Source of the DNA: PCRC01 sp040384665 | Lineage (GTDB): Bacteria; Pseudomonadota; Gammaproteobacteria; Burkholderiales; Burkholderiaceae_C | DNA: 64,000 bases | NCBI GenBank assembly: GCA_040384665.1 | Contig: JAZKIY010000025.1 | Span: forward strand, 1 to 64,000 | Reading direction: 5' to 3' | Part shown: in pieces, positions 51,806 to 60,246 of the stretch | Position numbering within the stretch: position 1 is the first letter of the stretch | Layout: every line of letters begins with the position of its first letter | Translations under genes and position numbers: made by a program | The notes under the pieces: model-generated | Database searches by the model: none | Seen by the model: the letters and a program-made list of their open reading frames with translations, nothing else | Told to the model about the DNA's origin: nothing

Positions 51806-52399
51806 TCACGCCGTCACCGCAGCCGCAGCCCGGATGTCGGCGCCGGGATAGACCATTCCCTTGGTATAGGTGCTTTCGTCGCTACCGTCGATCTGCATCG
51901 TGATATTGAACTTGTTGCCCCAGTTGAAGATGCTGCAGGCAAACACCAGCTCGATGACCTCTTCCTCACTGTAGACAGTGCCCAGCTCCTCGAAGAAACC
52001 ATCCGGAATGTAGTTGGGGTCGCCGGCGATGTACTCGGCCAGCTGAACGGCCAATGCCTCCTTCAGGGGAAGGCGATTGAAGTCCACCTTGCCGAAGATT
52101 GCGGCTTCCTTGTCCTTGATTGCATCGCGGGTTGCTTCACAGCGCACCTCCTTGCAGTAGGTGCAATCGTTGATCTCACCGGTCTTGAGACGCATCATCT
52201 CCAGCAGGTGCGGCGGAATGCGGCCACCGCCGAAGAATGCCTCGAAGACGGGCACGATTGTTTTTAGCAGGCTTGGCTGGCGGCCGATGGTGCCGAACAT
52301 GGAGGTGTCTTTCCACCACCCATTGCGTGCTCCTTCGAGGAGTTCGTTGACTTTGGGATCGGCAGATTGACCGGGTTTGAGGGCTTTGAATCGACTCAT
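51806..52399 (-). CDS. carboxymuconolactone decarboxylase/AhpD-like protein
   Basis: 197 aa of the CMD/AhpD fold. Motif KTGEINDCTYCKEVRCEATRD has the C-x2-C redox pair, but the usual His four residues later is replaced. Likely an alkylhydroperoxidase-type partner of the thioredoxin system encoded next. First gene of the operon, divergent from the TetR gene. ATG at 52399; upstream in-frame codons lie in the promoter. Confidence 0.8.
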   Translation of the reverse strand: MSRFKALKPGQSADPKVNELLEGARNGWWKDTSMFGTIGRQPSLLKTIVPVFEAFFGGGRIPPHLLEMMRLKTGEINDCTYCKEVRCEATRDAIKDKEAAIFGKVDFNRLPLKEALAVQLAEYIAGDPNYIPDGFFEELGTVYSEEEVIELVFACSIFNWGNKFNITMQIDGSDESTYTKGMVYPGADIRAAAAVTA

Positions 52400-52440
52400 G
52401 AAAGTGCTCCAGTTGTTGCAGGTTTGAATGCGCAGAGATA

Positions 52441-52486
52441 GGAAATGCGCATTTCCGAATTTACAAATGCCTGAACACTCCGTCAA
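52441..52486 (-). promoter_or_regulatory. promoter of the AhpD-trx-trxB operon with overlapping operator
   Basis: Minus strand -35 TTGACG (52481-52486), 17 bp, -10 TAAATT (52458-52463). Over the -10 lie a perfect palindrome GGAAATGCGCATTTCC (52441-52456) and GCATTT-N10-AAATGC (52449-52470). The second arrangement recurs before tetR (52657-52678), so this is the likely TetR operator. Confidence 0.6.
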
Positions 52487-52656
52487 TCTGGTGTTTACCC
52501 TGCCATGCTCGATACATCGACGCGATCACACGTTTCCTATCATTGCCAGCTATGTTTTCAAGAGAGATCGGAGAGTCAAGAACAGACTCCCTGCGTAAGC
52601 GATGCACGTGCGGGTGAAGCCTGTGAACTGTTTCCCCATAGATTGTTAGAATTCAA

Positions 52657-52678
52657 TCATTTCCAAATCAGAAAATGA
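52657..52678 (+). promoter_or_regulatory. second copy of the TetR operator
   Basis: TCATTT-CC-AAATCAGA-AAATGA: same 6-10-6 geometry and CATTTCC start as at 52449. It lies in the tetR leader, suggesting autorepression. Confidence 0.55.
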
Positions 52679-52713
52679 CGCGATGCGCTATCCATCGCCA
52701 GCAAGGAGTCATC

Positions 52714-53313
52714 TTGGCCAGACCCCGTGAATTCAGTGAGATCGATGCCGTACGCCTTGCAAGCCGGGCGTTTTGGACCCGTGGGTATCAAGCAACGTCG
52801 ATTCGCGACCTTGAACAGGCAACGGGTTTGACCGCCGGCAGCCTCTACAAGGCATATGGCAGCAAGCGCGAACTGTTCCTGCTGTGCCTCGAGCAATACA
52901 TGAAGGAAGACTCCTATCTCGCGCTGCTGATGAGGATGTTCGAAAAAACACTGGAAGAGTCGCTGGACCGCATCTTCGAATTGATCATCGAAAGCGCTGA
53001 CGAAAGGAGTCAGCGCCCGGCAGGTTGCCTCGTGACCAATCTGGTTGCAGAGTTATTGAATGTGGACGCCGAGCTGGGCGAAGATGCTGCAGCTGGCTTG
53101 CAGGAAATGCAGAAGGCACTGCGCATCCGGGTGAAATGGGCACAGGAACACGGCGAGATCGCGGTGAACCGGGACAGTGCAGCGCTTGGCGCCTATCTGA
53201 TGATTCTGATCCAAGGCATGCTGGTGATTTCCACATCAACACGCGATATAGCCGCCATGCGCGCCGCCCGCGATATTGCGATTGGAACGCTCCAGGCAGC
53301 TCGGCTTCAGTAG
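52714..53313 (+). CDS. TetR/AcrR-family repressor
   Basis: 199 aa. HTH in ASRAFWTRGYQATSIRDLEQATGLTAGSLYKAYGSKRELF. I take the TTG at 52714 as start because AGGAG lies 5 nt before it and the protein then begins ARPREF as in its relatives; the ATG at 52675 would place the operator inside the gene. Divergent from the AhpD-trx-trxB operon and probably its redox- or electrophile-responsive repressor. Confidence 0.85.
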   Translation: MARPREFSEIDAVRLASRAFWTRGYQATSIRDLEQATGLTAGSLYKAYGSKRELFLLCLEQYMKEDSYLALLMRMFEKTLEESLDRIFELIIESADERSQRPAGCLVTNLVAELLNVDAELGEDAAAGLQEMQKALRIRVKWAQEHGEIAVNRDSAALGAYLMILIQGMLVISTSTRDIAAMRAARDIAIGTLQAARLQ

Positions 53314-53447
53314 TCCAAAGATGACGAGCGAGCAGATCGCTGTTTGTGTTCTAGTGGTGAGCATGAGCGGAAAGCCGGTTCAAGCTGACGGGTACCACAG
53401 CGCAGCTGTTCTTCCGGCTACCCCGGACGCCTCCTCCGAATGGACCA

Positions 53448-53639
53448 AATTTTCGCAGCAGCGACGACCTACCACCGGCAGTGGACAAAGCCCTCGCGAT
53501 TGGCGCGCCGGCGGTGTGGATGCAGATGGGGATTGCGCATGCCGAAGCCACCGCTAAGGCTAAGGCTGAGGCTGCGGGGCTGCTGGTTGTGGAGAACGCT
53601 TGTTTGAAGACGGAGCATTGGCGGCAGGGAGTCGGGTAA
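53448..53639 (+). pseudogene. 3' fragment of a CoA-binding protein gene
   Basis: In-frame remnant (NFRSSDDLPPAVDKALAIGA, then PAVWMQMGIAHAEATAKA to a stop at 53637) matching the C-terminal 63 residues of the protein at 47628. The middle 80 bp are nearly identical, the 5' part is diverged, and a two-residue Lys-Ala insertion is present. No start or N-terminus. It marks the right end of the 48054-53639 segment. Confidence 0.8.
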
Positions 53640-53708
53640 CAGCCAGCGGTTATCGTTGATCCGGCTTCAGCGGATGTCCGGTACAGGCTGATCTCAGTCT
53701 TCCACGGT
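53640..53708 (+). repeat. boundary repeat, copy B
   Basis: Similar to 21867-21931: GTTGATCCG, then GTCCGGTACAGGCTGATCT, CAGTC and CGGTC. It begins immediately after the CoA-binding remnant. The following DNA to 53941 has no gene. Confidence 0.6.
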
Positions 53709-53941
53709 CAACGCCCAATTGGCTGCTCCGATCAACACCGGACACTTGTCTATCGGTGTCTTGCGGACCTCCACAAGCGATCGCCGAGGATGGAACACCG
53801 ACCCACCAGTGACCATGGCGTGGATGCCCGGCCAGTGCCAGCAAGGACGGTCGCGGTACCTGAGCGTCGCATTCAGCCAACGCGTACGACCCTGTGAGAC
53901 CTTGATGGCCTGTTTTTCCAGGCCGACTCTGCCTAGGCGAA

Positions 53942-53963
53942 AAACCGGTTTGAGAAAACCGGT
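53942..53963 (-). terminator. intrinsic terminator of the RRM gene
   Basis: Minus strand ACCGGTTT-TCTC-AAACCGGT followed by TTTT, 22 bp after the RNA-binding protein stop. Confidence 0.7.
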
Positions 53964-53984
53964 CTTCAGGAGATCTCGCAGTCC

Positions 53985-54335
53985 TCAGTAGCTGCCGCCG
54001 CCGTAGCCACCCGTGCCATAGCCGACGTCCGCGCGATTCGATGCGCGGTAGCCAGTGGAATTGTGGGCAGAAGAAGTGCCACGGTCCTCGCGCGGTCGGG
54101 CCGCGTTGACGACGATGGTGCGGCCATCAACGGACACGCCATGCAAGGCGCTGATTGCAGCCTGGGCATGCTCGGCTGAGGCCATCTCCACAAAGCCGAA
54201 GCCCTTGGATTGGCCCGTGTCGCGGTCCATCATCACCTTGGCTGAGGAAACGCCGCCGAACTCGGCGAAGTTGCTTTTGAGGCTGGCATCGGTGACGGAA
54301 TAGGGCAGGTTGCCCACGTAGATCTTGCTGCTCAT
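53985..54335 (-). CDS. RRM RNA-binding protein
   Basis: 116 aa. One RRM domain with RNP2 IYVGNLPYS at residue 5 and RNP1 SKGFGFVEM near 47; Gly/Tyr/Ser-rich tail (GYGTGGYGGGSY). Resembles the cold-inducible RNA-binding proteins of bacteria, binding mRNA in the cytoplasm. ATG at 54335; the frame is open far upstream but without similarity. Confidence 0.9.
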   Translation of the reverse strand: MSSKIYVGNLPYSVTDASLKSNFAEFGGVSSAKVMMDRDTGQSKGFGFVEMASAEHAQAAISALHGVSVDGRTIVVNAARPREDRGTSSAHNSTGYRASNRADVGYGTGGYGGGSY

Positions 54336-54441
54336 GTTTGAGTCTTTCTGTGAAATTGGCCGCATCGTCGCGATGCGTACGAGCGAACAGGAAGTTCGCT
54401 GTGGTCTGAAAATGTGCCTGGGGTCTGCGGTGAGCAGATCG

Positions 54442-54651
54442 TCAGCATGCGAGGCGATTTGGCGAGGAGGTTTGTAGCCAGCCCTGGGTGACTGCAAACA
54501 CTCGGGCGGCCTCGCGCGACGCAAAGGTCGTGTCAAACTTGAATACACGGCAATAGCTGCCGTTGCCCTGAGAGCGTTGGACTGCAAACGAGGCGCGGAA
54601 GCGGCCGCATTCGGTCGGCTGTGTCGAAGGCGAAACGACGTACTGGCCCAT
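54442..54651 (-). CDS. small conserved-looking protein upstream of the RRM gene
   Basis: About 69 aa (start uncertain; ATG 54651 or TTG 54681). Beta-rich, with RFRASFAVQR and CRVFKFDTTFASREAARVFAVTQGWL, a pattern I associate with small proteins found beside cold-shock/RRM genes in betaproteobacteria. No assigned function. 106 bp precede the RRM ATG. Confidence 0.5.
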   Translation of the reverse strand: MGQYVVSPSTQPTECGRFRASFAVQRSQGNGSYCRVFKFDTTFASREAARVFAVTQGWLQTSSPNRLAC

Positions 54652-54689
54652 GGAAATAGAAATGTTGGAAATCGTGATCAATCAGGATT

Positions 54690-54710
54690 GCAGGCCTGGG
54701 TCAGGCCTGC
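54690..54710. promoter_or_regulatory. perfect hairpin in the leader of the small protein
   Basis: GCAGGCCTG-GGT-CAGGCCTGC, 9-bp stem with a 3-nt loop. On the minus strand it precedes the start by about 40 nt, where a stable stem could control translation by temperature or act as a pause. The 54711-55009 stretch holds no gene but has AT-rich promoter-like DNA around 54830-54900. Confidence 0.4.
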
Positions 54711-55009
54711 ATGAGCTGGGCGCCTTGGCGGGCAAAAGCTCATCGGTCAAAAGAGGGACGGAGCGCGAGAAACTCCGACAGTGACGTCAAGACCTGCCAT
54801 GTAAGAATGGCATATTGCGGTCCTGAGCCGACGTATTATACCTTTCAGTTGTTAAGAGCGTCTCGGATAGCATTTTTAGTTCTAACTGCGCTTGACTCTG
54901 GGATATCCGCACTGAGGGCTGGGCGAACATCTCACGCTGCTCAACAAGCCTGCGGCCCCTGTCCTGCATCGAGGCCCGGCAAGTCCCCCCACACACACGG
55001 ACATTCCCA

Positions 55010-55426
55010 ATGAGCGACTGGAAAACCCAGCAGATGATCAAGGCCTCGGGCTGGCCCGAGGCTCCCGAAGCCTTGGCCACCGGTTCTAACTTCAACCAAG
55101 CCACTGCCAGCGGCCTGGTCCCACTGCACTGGGCCTGCGAGCATGGCAAAACGGGCCTTGTCCGGCACATGATCGCTCATGGGGCCAACGTGGCCGACGT
55201 CGCGGCTGACGGCAAAAGCATGTTGGAGTTGGCATTGAACGCTCAGGACTTCCACACACTGATGCTGTTGATCGATCAACTCAAAGTGACTGGTGCTCCG
55301 CCACCCAGTGAAGCAACCAAAGCGCGCCTGATTCAGTCCTTCCGTGGCAGTCACCCCGACTCACGAAACCGTGTACTCCAAACCTTGCGCGACTGGGAGC
55401 GAATCGCACGAAAGAACAGGACCTGA
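55010..55426 (+). CDS. ankyrin-repeat protein
   Basis: A 138-aa cytoplasmic protein with two to three ankyrin repeats (ASGLVPLHWACEHGKTGLVR, HMIAHGANVADVAADGKSML) and a basic C-terminal helix (RVLQTLRDWERIARKNRT). Likely protein-protein adapter, partner unknown. The following 277 bp show nothing. Confidence 0.75.
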   Translation: MSDWKTQQMIKASGWPEAPEALATGSNFNQATASGLVPLHWACEHGKTGLVRHMIAHGANVADVAADGKSMLELALNAQDFHTLMLLIDQLKVTGAPPPSEATKARLIQSFRGSHPDSRNRVLQTLRDWERIARKNRT

Positions 55427-55703
55427 GCACAAACACACTGAAACATGCTTTTGTCGGCATCGATCTGGTGATGGCTATGGGGACTGCATCCAACCAGGTT
55501 GGCGATGTTGTCCAAGGCGAGGCTGGTACGAGAACCGGGTAGAAACAGCGGTGTATGCCGTGAGGTCAGCTTCTTGGTCAGGCAGACGTCGACTTGAGGC
55601 TGGGTGCTGCCGGTTGAATCCGCCCTGCTTAGCGGTCACTCATGCCGTGCAGGTACGCAATGGGTCGAATCAAGACGACCGCATCAGGGCCGTCTACCCA
55701 CCC

Positions 55704-57407
55704 TCACCGCACCGGATAAACCCCATTACTGAACTTCAGCGTCAGCACGCCGTTGTCGGTACACACCACGCGCAACATGTCGTTGCCTACAAAGCGGGGC
55801 GGTGAGCCGCACCAGTCGGCGCTGAGGTCGGGCAGCAGTTGCGGCTGGGTCAGGGCGCTCACCGGCGTGCCCAGGTTCAGGTTGATCGCGTCGGTGATGG
55901 GCAGGCCGCTGATGCCGTTCACCAGTTGGGTGGCGTGCACCGAGCCGGGCAACTGGGCAGCCTTGCCTTGCTGTGCGGGCGGGTTGTAGTAGGCAATCTC
56001 CTTCACCTTGAACGGGTCGCGCACGTCCAGCACCCGCACGCCCGACTGGAAGTAGCCGCAGGCCATGGCGGTGGGGTCGTTCTTTCGGTCTACCGTGCAG
56101 TAGTGCGCCTCGTAGCCGTACAGGCCGTTGCGCGAGGTGTCTTTTTTGCGCTCTTCCACATGCTGGGGCAAATGGATTTCGAGCTGGATGCGGTTGGCGA
56201 TTTTGGGTTTGGTTTCGTCGCTGATGTCGATCAGCTTGACGGCTTCTGAGGCGAACTCGTCGGTCACAAACAAATAGGGCTTGCCGCCGTAGGTCACCGA
56301 CAAGGTGTTTTGCGAGACACCGCCGGCGTTCCAGAACACGCTGCCCACCTGGCGCACGATGGGCACGGGCTTGCGGCTTTGCACATCGCTCACGTCCAGA
56401 ATGACCATGCCGGCCGGGAAGGCGGTGGAAAGGTACATGCGGTTGCCGTCTTCGCTGAGCGAAAAGCCGTGGTTCACGACGACCGACGTGCCGGTGAACA
56501 CAATGCGCGGCGCCTTCGGGTCGCGCATGTCCACCGCGGTGAGCGAGCCGCCGGCCACGCCAGACGACCAGTAGGTCATGCCGTCGGGCGACCAGTTGCC
56601 TTCGTGCGCCAGCACGGTGGCGGGCAGCGTGAGCTTGGTGCCCAGCACGCCATTGAGCAGCTTGGGTTTGGCGCAGTTGTCGGCAATGTCGTACACGTCC
56701 AGCGTGGCACCGCCTGCCAGCACCCCCACGCCCACGCCGGCCAGCAGGCCGCGCCGCTCGTTCACCCGCAGCGACTCCCAGGTGCCGATGGCCATGGCCG
56801 GGCTGGTGAGGGTGGTCGACAAGCGCGGTTGCGCCGGGTTGGAGGCATCCACCACCTGCACGCCCTGCGATTTCTTGAACGGGATGCCGAACACCGAGGT
56901 GGGCATGTAGGCACAGGTGCCAAAGGTGTCGCTGATGACGTCGGACCCTTCGCCCTGGTACTGGCCCACCAGCTCCAGGTTGCAGCTGTAGCCCTGCAGG
57001 TTGCGCCCGTTCTGGCGGTCGGCCAGCGGCACCTGGCCCTGCAGGCCGGTCTCGGGGTTGGAGCCCGGGCCACACACCGCGCGCTGAACAGACGCGGGCG
57101 CGGTGGGCGGGCCGCTCAGCGCCAGCGAACCGCTGTTGCCGAGCGTGCCCGTCACCGCGCCAAAGGCATTTTGAAAGCTGCCAAACAGGCCGGCATAGCT
57201 GGCGGGTTTGGCACGGGCGGTGGCCGGGTCAACCACCGGCGTTACCGTGGTGTTGGCAACGGCCACGCCCACAGTGGCTTCGGCCGAGGCTTGGGGTTTG
57301 TTTTGGGTTGCCGGGCTGGCGGCACCTTCTGTGCCAGTGCCACCGCCACAGGCCGCCAGGCCCAGCGTGGCGGCAAATACGAGCGCAGCGCGTGAAGGGT
57401 GCATCAT
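55704..57407 (-). CDS. LVIVD-repeat lipoprotein
   Basis: About 567 aa. Signal with lipobox (ATLGLAAC then GGG), Ala/Pro/Thr-rich linker to residue 80, then beta-propeller-like repeats of the LVIVD type (QVVDASNPAQPRLS, LDVYDIADNCAKPK, TAVDMRDPKAPRIV, VILDVSDVQSRKPV, KLIDISDETKPKI, VLDVRDPFKVKEI). Six Cys suggest disulfides outside the cytoplasm. Probably a surface or periplasmic scaffold; no enzyme motif found. Two adjacent ATGs are possible starts. Confidence 0.8.
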   Translation of the reverse strand: MMHPSRAALVFAATLGLAACGGGTGTEGAASPATQNKPQASAEATVGVAVANTTVTPVVDPATARAKPASYAGLFGSFQNAFGAVTGTLGNSGSLALSGPPTAPASVQRAVCGPGSNPETGLQGQVPLADRQNGRNLQGYSCNLELVGQYQGEGSDVISDTFGTCAYMPTSVFGIPFKKSQGVQVVDASNPAQPRLSTTLTSPAMAIGTWESLRVNERRGLLAGVGVGVLAGGATLDVYDIADNCAKPKLLNGVLGTKLTLPATVLAHEGNWSPDGMTYWSSGVAGGSLTAVDMRDPKAPRIVFTGTSVVVNHGFSLSEDGNRMYLSTAFPAGMVILDVSDVQSRKPVPIVRQVGSVFWNAGGVSQNTLSVTYGGKPYLFVTDEFASEAVKLIDISDETKPKIANRIQLEIHLPQHVEERKKDTSRNGLYGYEAHYCTVDRKNDPTAMACGYFQSGVRVLDVRDPFKVKEIAYYNPPAQQGKAAQLPGSVHATQLVNGISGLPITDAINLNLGTPVSALTQPQLLPDLSADWCGSPPRFVGNDMLRVVCTDNGVLTLKFSNGVYPVR

Positions 57408-57540
57408 GTGACTCCGGTACAACTCGGTACCAAATAGTACGTGATTTGCCTCTTTTTAGGGCGAAAGTAGCTAACTTTCTCTACTTTTACCCCACATCAG
57501 TGCTTTGCAGCACAGTGGTGCCGCCACCACTTCCCCGGCA

Positions 57541-58023
57541 TCACCGCCCGCGCCGTGCCGCCTCTATGGCGGCAATGTCGATCTTGCCCATGTCCATCAT
57601 GGCGTTGAACACGCGCTTGGCCACCACCGGGTCGGGATCGGTGATGCCCGCGAGCAGCGCGCGTGGGGTGATCTGCCACGACAGCCCCCAGCGGTCTTTG
57701 CACCAGCCGCAGGCGCTTTCCTGGCCGCCGTTGCTGACAATCGCGTTCCACAGGCGGTCGGTCTCGGCCTGGTCGTCGGTGGCGATCTGGAAAGAGAACG
57801 ACTCGTTGTGTTTGAAATGCGGGCCGCCGTTGAGCCCCACACAAGGAATGCCAGCCACGGTGAACTCCACCGTCAGCACGTCGCCTTCTTTGCCATCGGG
57901 GTAGTCGCCTGGCGCGCGCATGGTGGCGCCAACAGCGCTGTCGGGGAAAGTTGCGGCATAGAAGTTGGCGGCGGCTAGCGCATCGCCCTCAAACCACAGG
58001 CAGATGGTGTTCTTGCTGGTCAT
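57541..58023 (-). CDS. VOC-superfamily protein, PhnB/3-demethylubiquinone-methyltransferase-like
   Basis: 160 aa. Begins NTICLWFEGDALAAANFYAATFPDS and contains LNGGPHFKHNESFSFQI and GWCKDRWGLSWQITP, the signature of the PF06983-type glyoxalase-fold proteins. Not a methyltransferase despite the name; function unknown. Confidence 0.85.
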   Translation of the reverse strand: MTSKNTICLWFEGDALAAANFYAATFPDSAVGATMRAPGDYPDGKEGDVLTVEFTVAGIPCVGLNGGPHFKHNESFSFQIATDDQAETDRLWNAIVSNGGQESACGWCKDRWGLSWQITPRALLAGITDPDPVVAKRVFNAMMDMGKIDIAAIEAARRGR

Positions 58024-58049
58024 TCCATGTCTCCTGAAAAACGGGTTGC

Positions 58050-58517
58050 TCACTTCACCGGTATCACCAGCCCCGCCGGCACCGGCACGGCGGTCACGCT
58101 GTTCTTCGGGCTGCCTTCGATGATCTTGTCGGAGTACACCAGATACACCAGCGTGTTGCGCTTGGCGTCCACCATGCGCACCACGCGCACGCGCTTGAAC
58201 AAGAAGGACGAGCGGGCGTTGAAGACTTCTTCCTGCAATGGAATCTTGCCTTTGAAGCTGATGGTGCCCACCTGGCGGCAGGCCACGGCCGCGTCGGAGG
58301 TGTCTTCGGCCAGGCCCAGTGCGCCCTTGTAGCCGCCGGTTTGGGCGTGCGACAAATAGCAGGCCACACCGCCCACGTCGGGGTCGTCGAACACATCCAC
58401 CACGATCTTGTCGTTGGGGCTGAGCAGCTTGAAGGTGGTGCTGACGTCGCCCACGGTCTCGGCGAGGGCGGCGAACGAGAGGGTCAGCGTGGCAGTGCAG
58501 GCAAGCAATTTCTTCAT
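58050..58517 (-). CDS. creA: CreA family protein
   Basis: 155 aa. Signal peptide (MKKLLACTATLTLSFAALA), then VGDVSTTFKLLSPNDKIVVD and DPDVGGVACYLSHAQTGG, the CreA core with two Cys. Periplasmic protein of unknown role. The stop lies 27 bp before the VOC gene start. Confidence 0.88.
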   Translation of the reverse strand: MKKLLACTATLTLSFAALAETVGDVSTTFKLLSPNDKIVVDVFDDPDVGGVACYLSHAQTGGYKGALGLAEDTSDAAVACRQVGTISFKGKIPLQEEVFNARSSFLFKRVRVVRMVDAKRNTLVYLVYSDKIIEGSPKNSVTAVPVPAGLVIPVK

Positions 58518-58537
58518 GGCGGTGCTTTCAGGTGCTT

Positions 58538-59677
58538 TCAGGAATTGGGCGTGATCAAGAACTTGGCGCCGGTAGACCGTTTGGCATAGCGGGCAACGCT
58601 GTCCAGCGACAGCGCCTCGGCCAGCCCCATGCTGCCGGCGTAGTGGCTCTGGAAGGTGGTGGTCAACTCTCGCGCCACGCGCTCTTTCAGCACTGCCACC
58701 GCGGCCGGGCCAATTTGTTGCAGGTAGGGAAACAGCAGCCAGCCGCCCATGCCCCAGGTCATGCCGAAATTGCGGTTGACCAGCGTGGGCGAGGTGTCCA
58801 GCCCGCCATAGATGTACACCTGCTTGGGCACCGAGGTGCCGTAGCGGCTGTACTCGGTGAGGGTTTTGCTCAGCGCCGCTTCCATGCACGACAAGATTTG
58901 CCCGGCCAGCGTGCCGCCGCCAATCGCGTCAAAAGCCACGGTGGCGCCAGTGGCTGACAGCGCGGCGGTGAGGTCGGCGGCGAACGTGGGGGCACTGGTG
59001 TCGCACACAAACGCTGCGCCCTGCGAACGCAGCAGCTCGGCCTGTTGGGGCGAGCGCACGATGTTGACCAAACCAATGCCGTCTTGCAAACAGATGCGGT
59101 TGAGCATTTGGCCCAGGTTGGACGCCGCCGCCGTGTGCGCGAGCGCGGTGTGGCCCTGCCGGCGCATGGTCTCGACCATGCCGAGCGCGGTGAGCGGGTT
59201 CACAAAACACGACGCGCCCTGCGCTGCCGTGGCGCCTTCGGGCAACACCAAACACTGCTCCACCGCCAGTGCGCGGTGCTGGCTGTACATGGCGCCGCCA
59301 ATCGCGGCCACGCGTTGGCCGAGCAAGGCCTGCGCGGCGGATGATGCGCCTGCGGCCACCACGGTGCCGGCGCCTTCGTTGCCCACCGGCATGGCCTGGC
59401 CCACGCGGGCGGCCACACCGGCCATGGCTTGGGGTGGCACCTGGGCGGTCAGCACCGGCCGCTCGGGCGTGCCACTGGCCTTGGCAGTTTTCAGGTCGGC
59501 AGGGCCAAACAGCAGCCCCTGGTCCGACGGGTTGAGCGGCGCAGCCTCGACCTGCACCAGCACCTCGTTGTCACGCAGGGTGGGCAGGGGCAGGTCAACC
59601 AGCGAGATTTCGAGTTCGCCGCCCGGCTTGATGAGCGAGCGGAGTTGCAGCGAGTGGGTGGGCAGGCTTTGGGGCAT
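58538..59677 (-). CDS. zinc-independent MDR dehydrogenase / quinone-oxidoreductase-like
   Basis: 379 aa. GroES-like N-domain (LRDNEVLVQVEAAPLNPSDQG, VGNEGAGTVVAAG), Rossmann domain with an atypical dinucleotide motif (AAASNLGQMLNRICLQDG) and DAIGGGTLAGQIL. The catalytic zinc ligands of alcohol dehydrogenases are lacking, consistent with quinone oxidoreductase-type members. Same strand as creA, 20 bp upstream of it. Confidence 0.8.
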   Translation of the reverse strand: MPQSLPTHSLQLRSLIKPGGELEISLVDLPLPTLRDNEVLVQVEAAPLNPSDQGLLFGPADLKTAKASGTPERPVLTAQVPPQAMAGVAARVGQAMPVGNEGAGTVVAAGASSAAQALLGQRVAAIGGAMYSQHRALAVEQCLVLPEGATAAQGASCFVNPLTALGMVETMRRQGHTALAHTAAASNLGQMLNRICLQDGIGLVNIVRSPQQAELLRSQGAAFVCDTSAPTFAADLTAALSATGATVAFDAIGGGTLAGQILSCMEAALSKTLTEYSRYGTSVPKQVYIYGGLDTSPTLVNRNFGMTWGMGGWLLFPYLQQIGPAAVAVLKERVARELTTTFQSHYAGSMGLAEALSLDSVARYAKRSTGAKFLITPNS

Positions 59678-59761
59678 CCAGAATTCCGGTGGTGGCAGGG
59701 CTGGCCCATTCTAGGGAGCCGGGCCATTCCCTGCACGGCCGCAGTGTGTCGCCCCGGCGTA

Positions 59762-60241
59762 TCAAACCGGCTTGTGCCAGCCGCTTTCTATCCAGGCTGT
59801 GGCGCTGGCCGTGGTGAGCTTGAAGTCGGCCCGCACGCGCGCACGCGCCGCTTCGCTGCCCAGCGCGTCAATGCCCTTCAGCAGCGCATAGGGCTCGAAC
59901 TCGTCGGGCACGATTTCCAGCGCCACCGTCCACTTGTCGCCCGCCACAGTGACCGACACGTTTTTGTTGAGCTGCGCGTAGGCCTGCTGCTCGTGCCGGC
60001 GCACCACCTCGGCGGCGGTTTTCACCAGCGTGTTGAAGGCCGAGGTGTCCAGCGGCTTGGGGTTCTTTTTGTCGCGGCCCATGGTCCAGGGGCCAACCAG
60101 GGCCGGCTCGGCCTCGCCGTCGCGGGTCATGGCCACGGCCCAGCCGTCGTCGTCTTCGTTTTTGATGACGCGGGCGGTCCAGCCGTTGTCGGCCCACAGG
60201 CGGTCTTGTTTGATGGGTTCGCTGTCGTTCGTGGGGTTCAT
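59762..60241 (-). CDS. hypothetical protein paired with the RIO kinase
   Basis: 159 aa, soluble, acidic N-terminus (DNGWTARVIKNEDDDGWAVAMTRDGEAEPALVG) and helical C-terminus ending WIESGWHKPV. Not recognised beyond conserved partner genes of bacterial RIO kinases. ATG at 60241; a TTG at 60250 would overlap the kinase stop. Confidence 0.65.
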   Translation of the reverse strand: MNPTNDSEPIKQDRLWADNGWTARVIKNEDDDGWAVAMTRDGEAEPALVGPWTMGRDKKNPKPLDTSAFNTLVKTAAEVVRRHEQQAYAQLNKNVSVTVAGDKWTVALEIVPDEFEPYALLKGIDALGSEAARARVRADFKLTTASATAWIESGWHKPV

Positions 60242-60246
60242 GGCGT

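Noticed and set aside
51806..52486. N-terminal extension of the AhpD-like protein to 52486
   Set aside because: The extra codons cover the promoter and operator; the ATG at 52399 fits family length.
53351..53551. Minus-strand frame over the CoA-binding remnant
   Set aside because: Mirror of the conserved plus-strand remnant; the same mirror exists at 47816-48043.
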